DNA of 64,000 nt from Metallyticus violacea (Eukaryota; Arthropoda; Insecta; Mantodea; Metallyticidae), in contig CM060831.1 in NCBI GenBank assembly GCA_030762175.1, forward strand, positions 83,738,001 to 83,802,000. The letters are read 5' to 3'. The notes beneath the pieces are model-generated. The model saw only the letters and a program-made list of their open reading frames with translations. It was not told the DNA's origin and did not search any database. Numbering within the stretch: position 1 is the stretch's first letter; every line of letters starts with the position of its first letter. Made by a program: the position numbers and the translations under genes. Shown here in pieces: positions 1 to 11,572 of this stretch.

Positions 1-480
1 CCTGATGCTGGTCTTCTGCAGTTGATACCAATTTATGTGTGGGGAAGAGAAACATATCTGTGAAAGATATCTGAAATCTGTAATAAGGCAGGAAGGGAAG
101 GACTGGCATGGTTTAGAACAGGAGTAATATACGTAAGTGTAATAAAAAATGGATATATTAAGGGGATATGTCCTATATGTGAAGAACCAGAAAGTACTTC
201 CCATTTAATATTAGAATGTAAGCAAACCAAGTTTTAGAGGGAACAGTTCCTATTACAAAAATGGGAAAATTAATAAATGAAATAATAAGAGATAGAAAAA
301 TTTTAAATTTAAAATCAGGCGAAAATATTAAGGAACTGGAAAAGTACATAGGCAAAGTGAGAGAAAAATGGTTATGGAAGATGGGTAAGATAGTGGAAAT
401 AACAATGCTGACAACTATTTAGGACTGAAAAATAGATCCCCATTACATACTAAACCTGGTATTATTGTAATGGGATACAG
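1..480 (+). mobile_element. Non-LTR retrotransposon (LINE) 3' end, decayed
   Basis: The + strand keeps the end of a LINE open reading frame. At 169-219 it reads CPICEEPESTSHLILEC, the Cys-Cys-His-Cys pattern found downstream of reverse transcriptase in R1- and jockey-like LINEs. It is preceded by a tract starting AWFRTG, also typical of that region. A stop follows soon after and the frame is broken further on. The sequence to about 900 may be its 3'UTR, but I see no poly(A) tail or target-site duplication. It lies upstream of the first visible NipSnap exon, so presumably in an intron. Clade assignment is uncertain. Confidence 0.6.
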
Positions 481-899
481 AAAGAATGCAACTCCATAAA
501 GTCAGGGTAAGCATGTGAGAAATTTAAAAGTTTATTTATAGTACTAAATTTACATGAACTGAGAACATGGAAAGGAAAATTGTTCGTTTACTTTGATTTT
601 AATATGTTTACTTGTTTGTGTATAAGGTCCAAAAAAATATGCAAGAATAGAAATTTAACTGAATGGGTTTAATTAGAAAAGGAGGAAGGCTCATTATTGC
701 ATGTAATGTAATTTAATATTGTATTGAATGTATAACTGTATTCGTATTATTGTGTTCTTTGGTTGGATCGGAGTCTGGTCCCTTCATATTTCAGTAGCTA
801 GCTGCTGAAGAACTGGGGGGCTGAGCCAATCAAATTGGAATAAATTGGAGTTAGTGCCTTCTGGAACTTCCAAAGGCACTGATTGTATTAGTTATATTT

Positions 900-1438
900 A
901 AAAGTAATGTCCCCCCCCGTATATTTGTGTTCATTTTGTTAAAAAGTTTTGTATGTTGATGTATGAAAAATAAAATTTATATTCATATTCAAATACCAAG
1001 TTCCCTGAATCTTCTGTTTGTCCTTTTTATAGTAGAGACATTGGCTCGTAACAGCCTCCTCTTGACTTAATGGCATCTTTACCTCATAAATATATGTGTT
1101 AAACTGATTAAAATACCTCGACAATAAAACAAAACTAATGTAACAACAATCAAGTACAACATGCCATTAGACCTTTCAATTGGCCCAGATGTAAAAATGT
1201 GATTAAATTGCATTCATTTTCATGCTCATATAATGAAGGAAATTATAGACTCAAAATAGTATTTTCCCAGAAAAGTATTTAATGTTAACAAAATGAATGA
1301 AATTATAATAAGTTATATATAAGAATGCAAAAAATTTAAAATATTAAAAAAAAAAAAAAATTAGGTGTTGCATATTTTGCCTCTCAGTGTAACTAAAACA
1401 TTGCTATTCTCTTTTTGTGATTTTGTTTTGTTTTCCAG
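900..1438. other. AT-rich intron sequence, nothing recognised
   Basis: No coding exon or repeat family was recognised. It ends in a pyrimidine-rich stretch and the AG acceptor at 1437-1438 of the first visible NipSnap exon. A run of A lies near 1346-1360. Confidence 0.5.
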
Positions 1439-1601
1439 TCATGAATCCGTGAAGCAAGTGCAATCTCACAAGTTGAATTATGAATTGGTTGCAAGCTGGA
1501 CAGTAGATTTAGGTGACTTAGATCAAGCTTTGCACCTATGGAAGTACACGGGGGGATTTGCTGCTGTTGATAATGTCAAGAAAACTTTGTCAGAAGATCA
1601 G
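1439..1601 (+). CDS. Nipsnap: NipSnap, internal coding exon (first visible)
   Basis: This is an internal exon of a NIPSNAP-family protein, a conserved, largely mitochondrial family with the dimeric alpha/beta-barrel fold. In mammals NIPSNAP1/2 are linked to mitophagy; their biochemical activity is not settled. The exon follows a TTTTCCAG acceptor, and its first base is the third base of a split codon. It encodes 54 residues from HESVKQVQSHKL to the CAG at 1599-1601, then a GTATTG donor (phase 0). The stretch SWTVDLGDLDQALHLWKY matches the family pattern in which DQA(V)HLW(R)Y precedes a GG(F/Y) motif. With the exons at 9676 and 21892 it gives the C-terminal 192 residues. Family members are roughly 270-290 residues, so about 90 N-terminal residues, including any mitochondrial presequence, lie left of the window. 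The in-frame Met at 1365 is in the intron and is not a start. Confidence 0.9.
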
Positions 1602-1814
1602 GTATTGTATTATTAAGAGTTCATATGTATTATAGAAACTGCCATTCAAATGCAAGAAGGGGTAAGATAATAAATGAGGTTTGTTGTTAATTATTTCTTT
1701 CTTAGCATCAAAGTGGTAATTATTTATGTTAGTCACTCATGCCCAATGCTTACTTTCTAGTAATTATTGCATATAAGTCAAATGTGATTGAAGTTAATTA
1801 TTATTTTATATATA

Positions 1815-2090
1815 TATTTTTTTTTAATGATGTTTAATGCCCGTTTTTACTACTGAGGTACCACAGGCGGTGAACACTGGTGATACATGAAATGAAATGA
1901 TATATTGGGAAAGTATTTTTTTTTTTAAAGGAAGGAAATGTTTCAGGGCTAAGTTTAGGGTACCTCCCCGGCATATGCCAGCAATGAGAACTGAGGAAAA
2001 CCTGGAAAAAACCTCAGTCAGGGAGGTGTTCCTGACAGGATTTGAACCCCAGACCTCCCGCTCATGAGTCCTCGGCCACCCGTGGCGGTA
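1815..2090 (-). repeat. tRNA-derived SINE, family A, minus strand
   Basis: The reverse strand carries a tRNA-like head (CCACGGGTGGCCGAGG with a B-box-like part at about 2035-2060), a body with CTGACTGAGGTTTTTTCC, and a tail ending GGGCATTAAACATCATT plus an A run. Compare the better-preserved copy at 44629-44921. The AT-rich 9-mer TATTTTATA flanks it at 1802-1810 and 2089-2097, a weak candidate target-site duplication. Confidence 0.8.
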
Positions 2091-2097
2091 TTTTATA

Positions 2098-2440
2098 CAC
2101 ACACACACACACACAGACAGAGTGTTTCAAAAATACTTTTACAAAGTTCGGTGGCGGGTTCCTCACACCAAAACAAGAAAAATAGTCTACAATAACATGT
2201 CTGGAAATCCTTAGTTTTTGAGTTATTAATGAAAGTTACTTTCAAGGTATAATCTAACAACTTAAGCTTGTAAGCAAAAGTAAAATTCATTTTCTTAGGT
2301 AATCAAATGATGTTATTGATTCAAGTTTGCTGATGCCGTCATTGTATTAGATGGCCGTTGTGTTGCCAGGAAGACTTATTTACATTTGTGGTTAATCTGC
2401 TTCTCATGTTTCACTTGTGTTGCATATTGTGTTGTGTTTA
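2098..2440. other. Unassigned intron sequence, possible DNA-transposon end
   Basis: A short CA repeat (about 2097-2114) is followed by AGTGTTTCAAAAATAC, which resembles the terminal bases of mariner-like elements such as those at 8015 and 52480. No transposase is recognisable, so the assignment is weak. Confidence 0.25.
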
Positions 2441-2899
2441 ACCATGCCAGGATACCCATTTCGACGAAGCTGGTACCCGGATACGTACCTACCCAGCTTC
2501 TACAAATGATCCAACAGTCATTTAATAGCTGATGATCAGGATAAAGTTCCACGAAACATATGTCCTTAATAATTTTATGTAAGTGAAATCATAAAGAGTG
2601 TTCTAAATATCCTACTCAGAAGAGATTATGAACAAGAATAGTTTGTAATTAAACTTTCAAGTCTTTCTACAAAAGAGTCCTATTCATCTACAAAATTGTC
2701 TAAAATGGAAGACAAAGAAACCTGCCTGACTGGGCTAGCAAAATCACAAAACACAAGCTTTGAAGCACTTTTAAGGCAGCATGTCAATAGTATACAAAAC
2801 TTAAACTTACTTTAAATATTGTACTCACAAAGCTGTTGACAATGGAGTGGCAATATAACCTAAACTTAGTATTCATTTTTTATACTATACAATTTACTA

Positions 2900-3790
2900 T
2901 CGAAGAAGAAAGAAATTTCTAGAGTTAAAAATTATAAGAAATGGAGGTTGTTTGAGTTATGGAATTTACAGAAAAGAAATACACACAGAAAACTACATAA
3001 AAAATGAGAGTTATAACTGCATTCCACATAAATATGCAGTTTTTCACAGTTTAGCACACAAATTGATGAATATTCCACTCGCAGAAGCAGAGTACAAAAT
3101 AGAATACAAACAAATAATAAAGACAGCTATAATCAATGGTTTCAACAAAGACACAGTGATAAAAATTATCAATAAATCTAAAAGACAAAAATGGATAAGG
3201 GAAGTTTCCACACTGAAAAACACAAAAGAAGAATACAAATTCAAAAGTTTCACCTAATATCGAATTTACAACAACAAGTTCAAGAAAATCTTCAAAGAAC
3301 AGATACAACATCAAGAATTTATTAGGTTGCACAGTAAAAGACTCCATACCAACAGAACAGAAATTAGGAATTTACGAAATAAAATGTGCAGATTGTGAAC
3401 ACAGCGACATAGGAAAAACAAAAAGAAATTTGGAGGAAAGAACAATTTTAGGAATATTTGGTTTAAACAGGTGGATAAATCAGCAGTAGCAGCTTACTTT
3501 TGGACCAAAAACCATGAAATCAAACCAGGAATTAAACTGCTGAAACATCATCACAACCCATTAGAGTTATCCACTTGAAAAAAAATTTTCATATTAAAAA
3601 ATAGAGAAAACCTAATGAATTTCGAGTTTCATCCTATGGATGAACTCGGCAACTTCCTACTGCAACCAACAGAGACCACCACAGGAACATCCGGTTGTCC
3701 AGCCATCGTTTCAAGTAATGGCGGTTCAATGAACAACTGAAGATGGGAGAGATTCTCCCGAAATGCATCTTATTTTTGTGTAAGTGAGTG
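2900..3790 (+). mobile_element. Penelope-like element, 3' part with GIY-YIG domain
   Basis: A broken + strand frame gives the end of a Penelope-like reverse transcriptase (IPLAEAEYKIEYKQIIKTA near 3070-3125, followed by INGF). After frame breaks comes a GIY-YIG endonuclease module: GIYEIKCADCEHSDIGKTKR at about 3370-3430, with GIY, a Cys pair and the second motif decayed from YIG to DIG. The tail near 3690-3790 (GAAGATGGGAGAGATTCTCC) resembles the ends of the inverted pair at 35291-36423. PLEs encode this RT plus GIY-YIG combination. The copy is 5' truncated and non-functional. Confidence 0.7.
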
Positions 3791-3799
3791 GAGTGTAAA

Positions 3800-4730
3800 A
3801 ATTGAAGTTTAGGTTAAACTTTCTTGTCTCGAGTAATAATGCATTTCTACACCCATAATTGAAAAATGAATATGTTCCAATATCTAATTGTAAAAAATGC
3901 TCTCTCTCTAAGATTAAAAAGAATCAGACACTTTCTGGGAGAATTGTCCTTATCTACATTGAATATGTTGCATAGGCTGCTAGCAATGAAGTTAGCAGAC
4001 AAATGCCAAGGAAGAAAGATTATATTTTATGAAAGATAAGAACTGTTATAAACTTAATGTTCAAAAGTGTGACTGAATGGCTTATAGTAGGCAGAATTAC
4101 ATAATGCAATTAAGTAGATATAAATAATTCTTGTAACATACCAGCAGTAATCTAAAACAAATCCTATTCAACATTAGAGTCTAGACTGCAAAAATGAAAT
4201 GGTAAGATTTCTCCCAAGAACGCTTATAGTAAAATTTCATAATTTATACATTATAAATATTTAAGATAGTCCTAAAAATCCATAACAAACCTGTATCACA
4301 AAAGTAATGAAGAAGCTCCATTGCATTTCTAGAGAAAGTTGAAACAAAGCCCCATTCCCCAGGAACTTTTTGGTTATGTCCTGTCTCTAATATATTAATA
4401 ACATTCACTTAGGCATGAAACCATTTCTTCCCCAAAAAATCTCTTTTCCACCTTATCATTTTATCTTGTGCATTATGCATTGAGGCAAATATGAATCACA
4501 ATGCAAGGCTCATTAGCCACACTATAAGGCAAATATGAATCACAATGCAAGGATCATTAGCCACATTAATATGTGTTTTCTCAAGGCATGATAAACCTTG
4601 AATTAATGAGAAAGTGAGGAATGTTAATTGAGGGTTGGATCACTTTCTTAGGCAAGAGGAGTCTGTAGTGTACAGAACATCTTGTTAAACCTCTGACTAA
4701 TATTTGTAACACACAATTTTCAGCTGGTTG
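3800..4730. other. AT-rich intron sequence
   Basis: No coding sequence or repeat family was recognised apart from the short duplication at 4483-4570. Confidence 0.4.
4483..4570 (+). repeat. Tandem duplication, 44-bp unit, two copies
   Basis: The unit beginning AGGCAAATATGAATCACAAT occurs at 4483-4526 and again at 4527-4570 with only a few differences. Confidence 0.9.
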
Positions 4731-4734
4731 TTTC

Positions 4735-5640
4735 TGCAAAATGGTAAAAATAACAAAAATTAAACCAATATTTAAAAAAGGGGATAAAGCAAAAGTTGAA
4801 AACTAAAAGCCTATATCTTTATTGTCTATTCTTTTAAAAATAATTGAAAAACTTATATGCAAGCATAGGTACCTTTTCTGGAAAAATTTATTTTCTGAAA
4901 GACAAGACAATAAACAATGCAATATTTTTTGGGGAATATTTTATATGCAAAAGACTATAAAGAAAATGTTCTAGGTCTGTTTGTAGATCTTACTAAAGCC
5001 TTTGATTTGATGTACTGACATCTTGTTAAAAATACAGGAAGCTTATTGTGAAGAGGTATTATGAATGTGTGGTTTGCTATATGTCTTAAATTTAGAACCC
5101 AATTTGTAGAATTAGATGGAATGCAGTCTGCTCCCTTGTTGACCAAATTTGATGTACCGCAAGGCTGACTGTTGGAATCAGTTTTATTTATAATCTATAT
5201 TAATGATCTTCCAGTATTAATTTCATATTATTCTTTTTACTGATGATGCCAATCTTATATTTAGGAACCCAAGTAACTTTGCAATCCTATATCAGTGATA
5301 CACTGCAAAATTTAAATAATTGGTTAAAATCTAATAAGTTAATATTAAATATCGACAAGACTAACTACATAAATGTCGTATTTTGTAAACATCTTATTTT
5401 AATAATTCGCATAGCATAGAAATTGAAAATAATCCATAGTACAACATTTTTAGGTGTTTTAATGGACTCAGACTTATCTTAGAATGAATACATTTTTATC
5501 TTATGTGATACATTAAGCCAAATACCTTATACAATGCGCATATTAAGAGGGAGTTGTACTAAAGATATTTTGAGAATACATTTTGACTATATATATTCTA
5601 TATTATTTTATGGTATACCCTTCTGGGGAGCATGATGAAT
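4735..5640 (+). mobile_element. Non-LTR retrotransposon reverse transcriptase remnant
   Basis: Broken + strand frames show reverse-transcriptase landmarks in order: PISLLSILLKIIEKL near 4812, a D-L-T-K-A-F-D-like patch near 4980, a decayed PQG(S)-like patch near 5157-5175, and LFTDDANL with FTDD at 5236-5247 in place of the FADD catalytic box. The order and spacing fit a jockey/CR1-type LINE. Many stops and shifts make it inactive. Confidence 0.7.
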
Positions 5641-6750
5641 TTTATTTTTTAAAATCGCATTAAACAAGAACATAAACATGTTCATCACACCTTCCCATTT
5701 TAGGTATGGAAAATGATATCAGGCATATGACACCCTCTACCACACTGACATTCAAGAACTTTTAATTTGCGAATGTGTCAGATTTAAGAACAAAAGGAGT
5801 TAAATCACTTGACCTTGGTGACTTTTGCCTGTTATCATTACGCAAGATAAGCCGATCCAAGAACTACTCATGAAACAATGCAATTATTTGGCCAGAAGTG
5901 TGACAGATGGCCTCATCCTGCTGAAACCACAAATCTTGAATGTCCATTCCACTGAAATCAGGCCATAAAATCTCTTACCATTGTATGGTATCAGTCCATT
6001 AATTGTCCCAACTTGTCCTGCCTCATTTTCAAAAATTAAAGACCGAAATACCACCAGCTCAAAATCCACACCAAACCATTACTCACTGTAGCTGCATTTC
6101 CCTTTCTTGAATCAGACAAGGATTTTATGACCCACAGATAGACATTCTGTTTATTCACAAATCTGTTTAAGTGGAAGTGTACCTTGTAACTGAAGACTGA
6201 AAAAAACAGTTTCACAATTAGCACATGTTGCTCAGTTGTGAACTGTTGCATGGTGACACATACAATGAAGAAATGGAAGAAATGCAGACTAAAGCAACAA
6301 TCAGAATGTTAACGGATATCAACATGATATAAAACAACGTAAACAACCGAAAAACAAACAAATAGTTAGCAATTTAAAACCAGCGAGCTTTTTGTACCTC
6401 CCTTTAAATATAGATTTTCTGGTAAATAGTAATCAAAAGAAAAATATTCTCACTTTGAAGAACTTTATGCATGCAATCAAATTTCTAGCTAGAATTTAAA
6501 AAATTATAAAACATAGAAAAAAATGGATTAGCAGATCCTAATGTCAGTTACTTGAAACTAATTATTCTGTTCTCAAAATGAGATCACAAAATCATGTGGT
6601 CAGCTATTGAAAACATCCATCTTTTACAACAATCATGGGAACAAACATACAAGGCTGAAAATATAAATTACAAATTTAATTTCTTCCTTTCTTAATAATT
6701 TTTTCAATTTAAGTTTTCCCTCTCACTCAAAAAGCTTAGTAATTCAACAA
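5640..6750. other. Unassigned intron sequence
   Basis: AT-rich sequence. Short open frames on the minus strand (5884-6251) match no family I recognise. Parts could be old transposon, but nothing supports an assignment. Confidence 0.35.
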
Positions 6751-6754
6751 ACAA

Positions 6755-7330
6755 GTGATTAACAAAAGGAATCAAGATATCATCAAACACAAAAGAGGAT
6801 TTTACGTAATTAGTAGAGAAAGCATATATATTAAAATTAAGAAATACTTCAAGATTCTTAAAAAAAAAATTCTTAATGACGCTAAAAAGCTATATTATGA
6901 AAGAAAAATACAGGCCTTGTTCAATAAACCAAATGTTTTTGAGAAAAATCATGTTCAAAAGAACACACCACATCTGTAAAAAAATATTTTAACCAATGAA
7001 CATTTCGGGATTAGAAAAAAATATATTTAACAATAATGCAACTTTTCAGCTAACTGTGAAATTCTTACATTTCTTGCTAGTAGATATACGCTTTTAATTT
7101 TTGTAATCTCTCAAAAGCTTTCGATTATGTGAATCATAATATACTTCTTTCAAAGTTATGTTTTTATAGTATAGATGATAAATGTCAATGGCTTGCATCC
7201 TATTTATCGAATAGAAGACAGAAAGTTGTAATAAATTCATCAGATACTCATTATATAATACTCAGAATGGGACAAAGTTAAGCATGATGTTCCACAGAAT
7301 TGATTAAATTGTTTTCTTTTTTCTAATAAC
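6755..7330 (+). mobile_element. Non-LTR retrotransposon remnant
   Basis: A second decayed LINE on the + strand. The open stretch 6755-6979 is Lys/Tyr-rich and resembles the linker before reverse transcriptase. After a break, NLSKAFDYVNHNILL (about 7105-7150) and WLASYLSNRRQKVV (about 7192-7233) match the DxxKAFDxVxHxxLL and WxxSYLxxRxQ motifs of jockey/CR1-type reverse transcriptases. The later RT motifs are gone. Confidence 0.65.
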
Positions 7331-7584
7331 TATTTCATAACAAATCTACACATAAACTTTCATTTCTGGAATCTGCACTATTATAATTTGAAAGAAGTGT
7401 ATTTTTAATAAGTAAAAACAGTCAATAATTACAAATAATTAATGAAGAGACCATTAGAAAAATAACTTGAACTACTTTTGGGGGAACCATGAAGCATTGG
7501 GAGGAAATCTTACAGCTTTGAGTGCTTCCTGCAATAAATGCTATAAAATGTCATTGTTATTTAAGTTCTATTTAGGTATAATGT

Positions 7585-8000
7585 GATATAGAGTGGGTTT
7601 GGTGACAATCCTCTTCTCTTGGTTTTTAATTCGAAAGTTTTGGGATCATTAGCTGCCATCATCAACAGAAGCCCAATGGTAGAAGCATGCTCTGTAGGCA
7701 GTAGGAGAAATTTATTGAATATCCAACATCATTGTGTTAAAATTAATGATGTGGGTATCTACCAAATCATTTGCAAAGACTGTGGATGAGGTATACATAG
7801 GAAAAATGAAGAAATTTGGAAACTGATACCAAAGAACATTTCAGAAATATTTATCACAAACTGAGGAATTAGCAGAGAAATCTCAGAAATGAGATTGGGA
7901 TTAGCAGAACCGGCATACACCCTATTATTAAAACAGCAAAGTTGAAAGTTTTCATCCTAAGACTTTTGCATGCATAAATGAAGATGACCATGATTGGAGA
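7585..8000 (+). mobile_element. Penelope-like element fragment
   Basis: It begins with TATAGAGTGGGTTTGGTGAC, a motif repeated at 27276 (+) and on the minus strand near 8840-8865. Downstream a GIY-YIG patch is readable: GIYQIICKDCG near 7752-7785, then a stop, then a shifted HIGK/YIGK-like tract. It is a decayed 3' portion of a Penelope-like element. Confidence 0.55.
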
Positions 8001-8014
8001 ATGCAGTACTATGA

Positions 8015-8640
8015 GTGATATATGAACATGATGCAAGAGGACAAGGCCTTCGTAGGGAAAGTTGTTTTGTCCGATGAGACACAATTTAAGTTGAGTGGAA
8101 CTGTTAACTGGCATAACTGTATCTACTGGTGTGCAAACAATCCAGCTGTTATTCTGGAAAAATCTGTAAATTTACCTGGAAGAAATGTTTGGTGTGGGTT
8201 GTCATCTAGGGGTGTAATTGGACTATTCTTTTTTGAAGGAACAGTAACTGGCCCAGTGTACCTGAGCATGATATGCACATCCATCTTACCCCCCATTCAT
8301 ACACTGTATGGAAATGAGGAATTTTACTTCCAATAGGACGGTGAACCAACACATTACCACCGAGGTGTACGTGCGTACATTGATGACAATCTTCCAAGGC
8401 ACTGGATAGGGTGAAGAGATCCAATTAAGTTTCCACATTGTTCTTTCCGGATGTAGCTCCGTGGACTTCTACCTATGGGGAACTCTTATGGATGTTGTCT
8501 ACTGTAGAAAACCAGCTACACTGACAGCACTTTGGGAAAAAATTGAAATGGCATGTGCTGCAATTGCTGAGGACACTTTTGCAAACGTTAACACAGTTTT
8601 TTCTTTGCTTGAAGTGTGTATACATTTTTTGGCACCCTAT
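8015..8640 (+). mobile_element. Tc1/mariner-superfamily transposase remnant
   Basis: The frame at 8022-8333 reads FVGKVVLSDETQFKLSG, in which the first catalytic Asp is at 8073-8075, then NVWCGLSSRGVIGLFFFEGT, a hallmark of this insect transposase group. A TAG at 8334-8336 interrupts just before the second catalytic Asp (8337-8339, in DGEPTHYH). The third block follows a frame shift as VDFYLWGTL (SPDLTPLDFFLWG in intact relatives). The N-terminal helix-turn-helix part is missing. The 3' end near 8626 (TTTTTTGGCACCCTATA) resembles a mariner terminal repeat and abuts a TA microsatellite. Confidence 0.75.
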
Positions 8641-8662
8641 ATATATATATATATATATATTT
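8638..8662. repeat. (TA)n microsatellite
   Basis: An alternating TA run directly after the transposase remnant. Confidence 0.9.
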
Positions 8663-8689
8663 CATGGGAAATAAAAACCACATCTTGAA

Positions 8690-8865
8690 ATTTGAAACAA
8701 TACTGGAAGTGTTAAATAAATTTCTCCAACCGCCTACAGGGTATACTTCCACCAGGGTATACTTCTGCTGATAATGGAAATGTTCCTGAAACATGTCCAA
8801 TTAAAAACCAAGTAAATGGAGTATAAGTGTCACCAAACCAACTCTATACCATATTGTATAGAGTT
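8690..8865 (-). mobile_element. Penelope-like element end, minus strand
   Basis: Read on the reverse strand it gives ATAGAGTTGGTTTGGTGACA, then a body matching 7585-7720 and 27276-27440, including AGTATACCCTGTAGG-like and GGAGAAATTTATT-like tracts. It is in inverted orientation to the copy at 7585, so the mariner-like remnant lies between two inverted Penelope fragments. Confidence 0.55.
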
Positions 8866-8869
8866 ACTA

Positions 8870-9185
8870 CATCACTGTTAATAGCTTCAAGAATATAAGT
8901 TCATATCTTATTCAGGTGTTTATTTTTATTTTTCCTTTTCCTTTTTGTTCATTTTCTTTCCAACTTATCCCTTTCAGGTTTGTTCCTTCTCTTTCATGTT
9001 TTTCCTTCTTCCATTGGAGTTATGCTTCCTTTCTGTGCCCTGTTCTGCATTAGATGACGGCCATCAAATGGCTAAAGCATCACAATGGTATGTTCTACAC
9101 AAATTTTTCTATGTTCATTTCATGTAATTTTTCATAAATATAAGAAAAAGAATATTAAGCACATACATTATTCCTTTATTTCTTA
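8870..9185. other. Intron sequence, nothing recognised
   Basis: Pyrimidine-rich around 8910-9030. No recognised gene or repeat. Confidence 0.35.
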
Positions 9186-9187
9186 AA

Positions 9188-9460
9188 TTGTGTTTAACAT
9201 TCGTTTTTATTATTGAGGCACCACATGTGGTGGACACTGATGATACATGAGATGAAGTGATAAACTGGGAAAGGAGTTTTTTAAAAAAAACGGAAGGAAG
9301 TGTTCCAGGCCTGAGTTTAGGGCATCTCTCTGGCATTTGCCATTAATTATGACTGAGGAATACTTGGATAAAACCTCAGGGAGAACAATCTTGGCAGGAA
9401 TTGAACCCCAGAACTCCTGCTCATGAGTCCTACCTAAACAACCTGGGCCACTCATGCAGT
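9188..9460 (-). repeat. tRNA-derived SINE, family A, minus strand
   Basis: The same layout as 1815-2090 but more diverged. The reverse strand has a tRNA-like head near 9395-9460, the body (AAACTCAGGCCTGGAACACT), and the tail with GGTGCCTCAATAATAAAAAC. It lies about 215 bp upstream of NipSnap exon 9676-9943. Confidence 0.75.
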
Positions 9461-9675
9461 ATTAATGGTGGTGGTGATGATGGCAATGATGATAATGGTG
9501 CTGAGCAGTAGAAAAAAGTGAATTAAATCACACACCTCTTTGTTAAGTCAAAATGTTTCAAAATGTATTGTTTTTATCAGCTCTTAAAATATTCATGTAC
9601 ATAATGTTTGAATCTTTTAACTTCTTAAAAATATATTACTTGACATGTATAATAATACCTATTATATTGTTTCAG

Positions 9676-9943
9676 GCTTTTATAGCATTGAATAATGAGC
9701 AAGGTAAACTGCTTCGATCTCGCCATTTGCAGTACCTACTAGCTTTCAGTTACTGGCCACCCATTGAACCACGCACAGGGAAAAATCTATATGAAATAAG
9801 AAGTTACAGGCTAAAACCGGGAACCATGATTGAATGGGGCAATAATTGGGCAAGGGCAATCAATCATCGTAGAAATAATGATGAGGCCTTTGCAGCATTT
9901 TTCTCACAAATTGGACGCCTCTACAATGTGCATCATATATGGT
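9676..9943 (+). CDS. Nipsnap: NipSnap, central conserved exon
   Basis: The acceptor is TTGTTTCAG and the donor TGTAAGTT; the exon starts in phase 0 and ends one base into the next codon. It encodes 89 residues and carries the strongest family signature, KPGTMIEWGNNWARAI followed by an FFSQIG block and LYNVHHIW, near-identical to the C-terminal NIPSNAP domain of animal homologues. The in-frame methionines upstream (9553 onward) fall in the intron, where the translated residues (FLSALKIFMYIMFESF) show no family similarity, so coding begins at the acceptor. Confidence 0.95.
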
Positions 9944-10102
9944 GTAAGTTAACATTTCTCGTTTTTAGATTTAAGTTATTTTGGCCAGTTATTGGTAATT
10001 ATTTCCAAAGAAAATAAATTAACACTGCTATAGCACATAAACCCTTCTGCTAGTTTTCAAAGAGCAAGATAATAAGCTTAGCAGGACAGTAGCCATTTCA
10101 AA

Positions 10103-10154
10103 AGAGAGAGAGAGAGAGAGCGTGCGTGTGTGTGTGTGTGTGTGTGGGGGGGGG
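10103..10154. repeat. Compound (GA)n(GT)n microsatellite plus G run
   Basis: An AG repeat runs into a GT repeat and then a G run, all within the NipSnap intron. Confidence 0.9.
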
Positions 10155-11027
10155 TACATGTGGTATTGTCAGCATTTACCACTAACATCACAATAAGCAC
10201 AGCTAGCTCACAGTTTGTTATTATAGCTTCATTTTTCACGTTGATACTTCTGGGGTGAAAGGAGTGTGAATTTAAGTACATCAAAATCACAATGGATAAT
10301 AATCTACAAAGTGTATTAATGTTTTGTCATTAACATACAACTGTACACTTTTCTGATGAAATGATCTCTGAGAATATTATTAATATAGACTGAATATAAG
10401 ACAGATGTGATGGAATTTACATTTCTCTTACAACAAATGTGTTTTAATGGCAATGTTCCTATCGTGGTTAATACCGACAACAATTTGTTTCATTTTATTT
10501 GATACTCCACACAAATTCTTTTTTTATTACTACTAATTATTTAACACACCTTATTTTATTTTTATCCTGGTATAACTCATATAATATATTCCTATATAAA
10601 TACTAATTCGAACTCATGACTCTTTATTATTCACCACGATTGATAATTTGCAACTTCTTCCCACAAAATATAAATTGCAACTTCTCCCTATGTGATATTA
10701 AATGCAACTTCTCTTTACGGAGTATGAACCATGACTTCCTCTCACATACGAAACACAACTAACTAAACATTTGAAATACAAACTGTCACTTATTACAATG
10801 GATTATCATAATGCTTTTCATTACAGTGAATTTTTTTCAACATAAGTATAACTAAACAAATAAAATTTGTTAATGTTTATTGAGACTAAACAAAGCTGTC
10901 TGTCTTGTGTTTCATTCTTGGCACACATTATTAATGTTGTTATGCTTGCCATTGGTTCAATTTATTAATATTACAATTTCCTTTATTTGTAGTTTAATCA
11001 TTTTATATTCTTGGCTATGTGTGTGGT

Positions 11028-11080
11028 ATTTATTTATTAAGTATTCTACATAAATTTATTTATTAAGTATTCTACATAAA
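11028..11080. repeat. Tandem duplication, about 25-bp unit
   Basis: TTATTTATTAAGTATTCTAC plus a few bases occurs twice in direct succession. Confidence 0.85.
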
Positions 11081-11388
11081 CCTATACAAATGAGCTTACT
11101 AGATTCTTACAATTTAAAACATATTACTAATGGATATTTATTTGCATTGAAAGTGAAAGCCTTTATCTAACATAAAAACATGTCCAAATGAACTTATTAA
11201 ATTTATAGAATCAAAAACATATTATCAATAAATGTTTTGAGTTTTAAATCTAATATTATAGCTTTTATCTTACATAATAACATATGCAAATGAACTGCTT
11301 AAATTAATATAATTAAACAACTGCTATCAATGAGTGTTTAGGGCCTTAAATCAGATATTTTCCTCTTCACTGTGTGTGTGCACATGCG

Positions 11389-11572
11389 TACACTTTTTTT
11401 AACACTATATTTTTTTAATCTACTTCATTTTATTAACATTAGGTATTAGTGTTTACAGTGTTGTACCTTATATACAACACATGTACACTTTTTTTAACAC
11501 TATATTTTTTTAATCTACTTCATTTTATTAACATGCATTAGGTATTAGTGTTTACAGTGTTGTACCTTATAT
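11389..11572. repeat. Tandem duplication, about 95-bp unit
   Basis: The unit starting TACACTTTTTTTAACACTAT and ending TTGTACCTTATAT occurs at 11389-11473 and 11484-11572. The copies differ mainly by a 4-base insertion (ATGCATTA against ATTA), so the duplication is fairly recent. Confidence 0.9.

Noticed and set aside
9553..9675. N-terminal extension of the NipSnap exon from an upstream Met
   Set aside because: The residues do not resemble the family, and a good acceptor (TTGTTTCAG) lies exactly where similarity begins.
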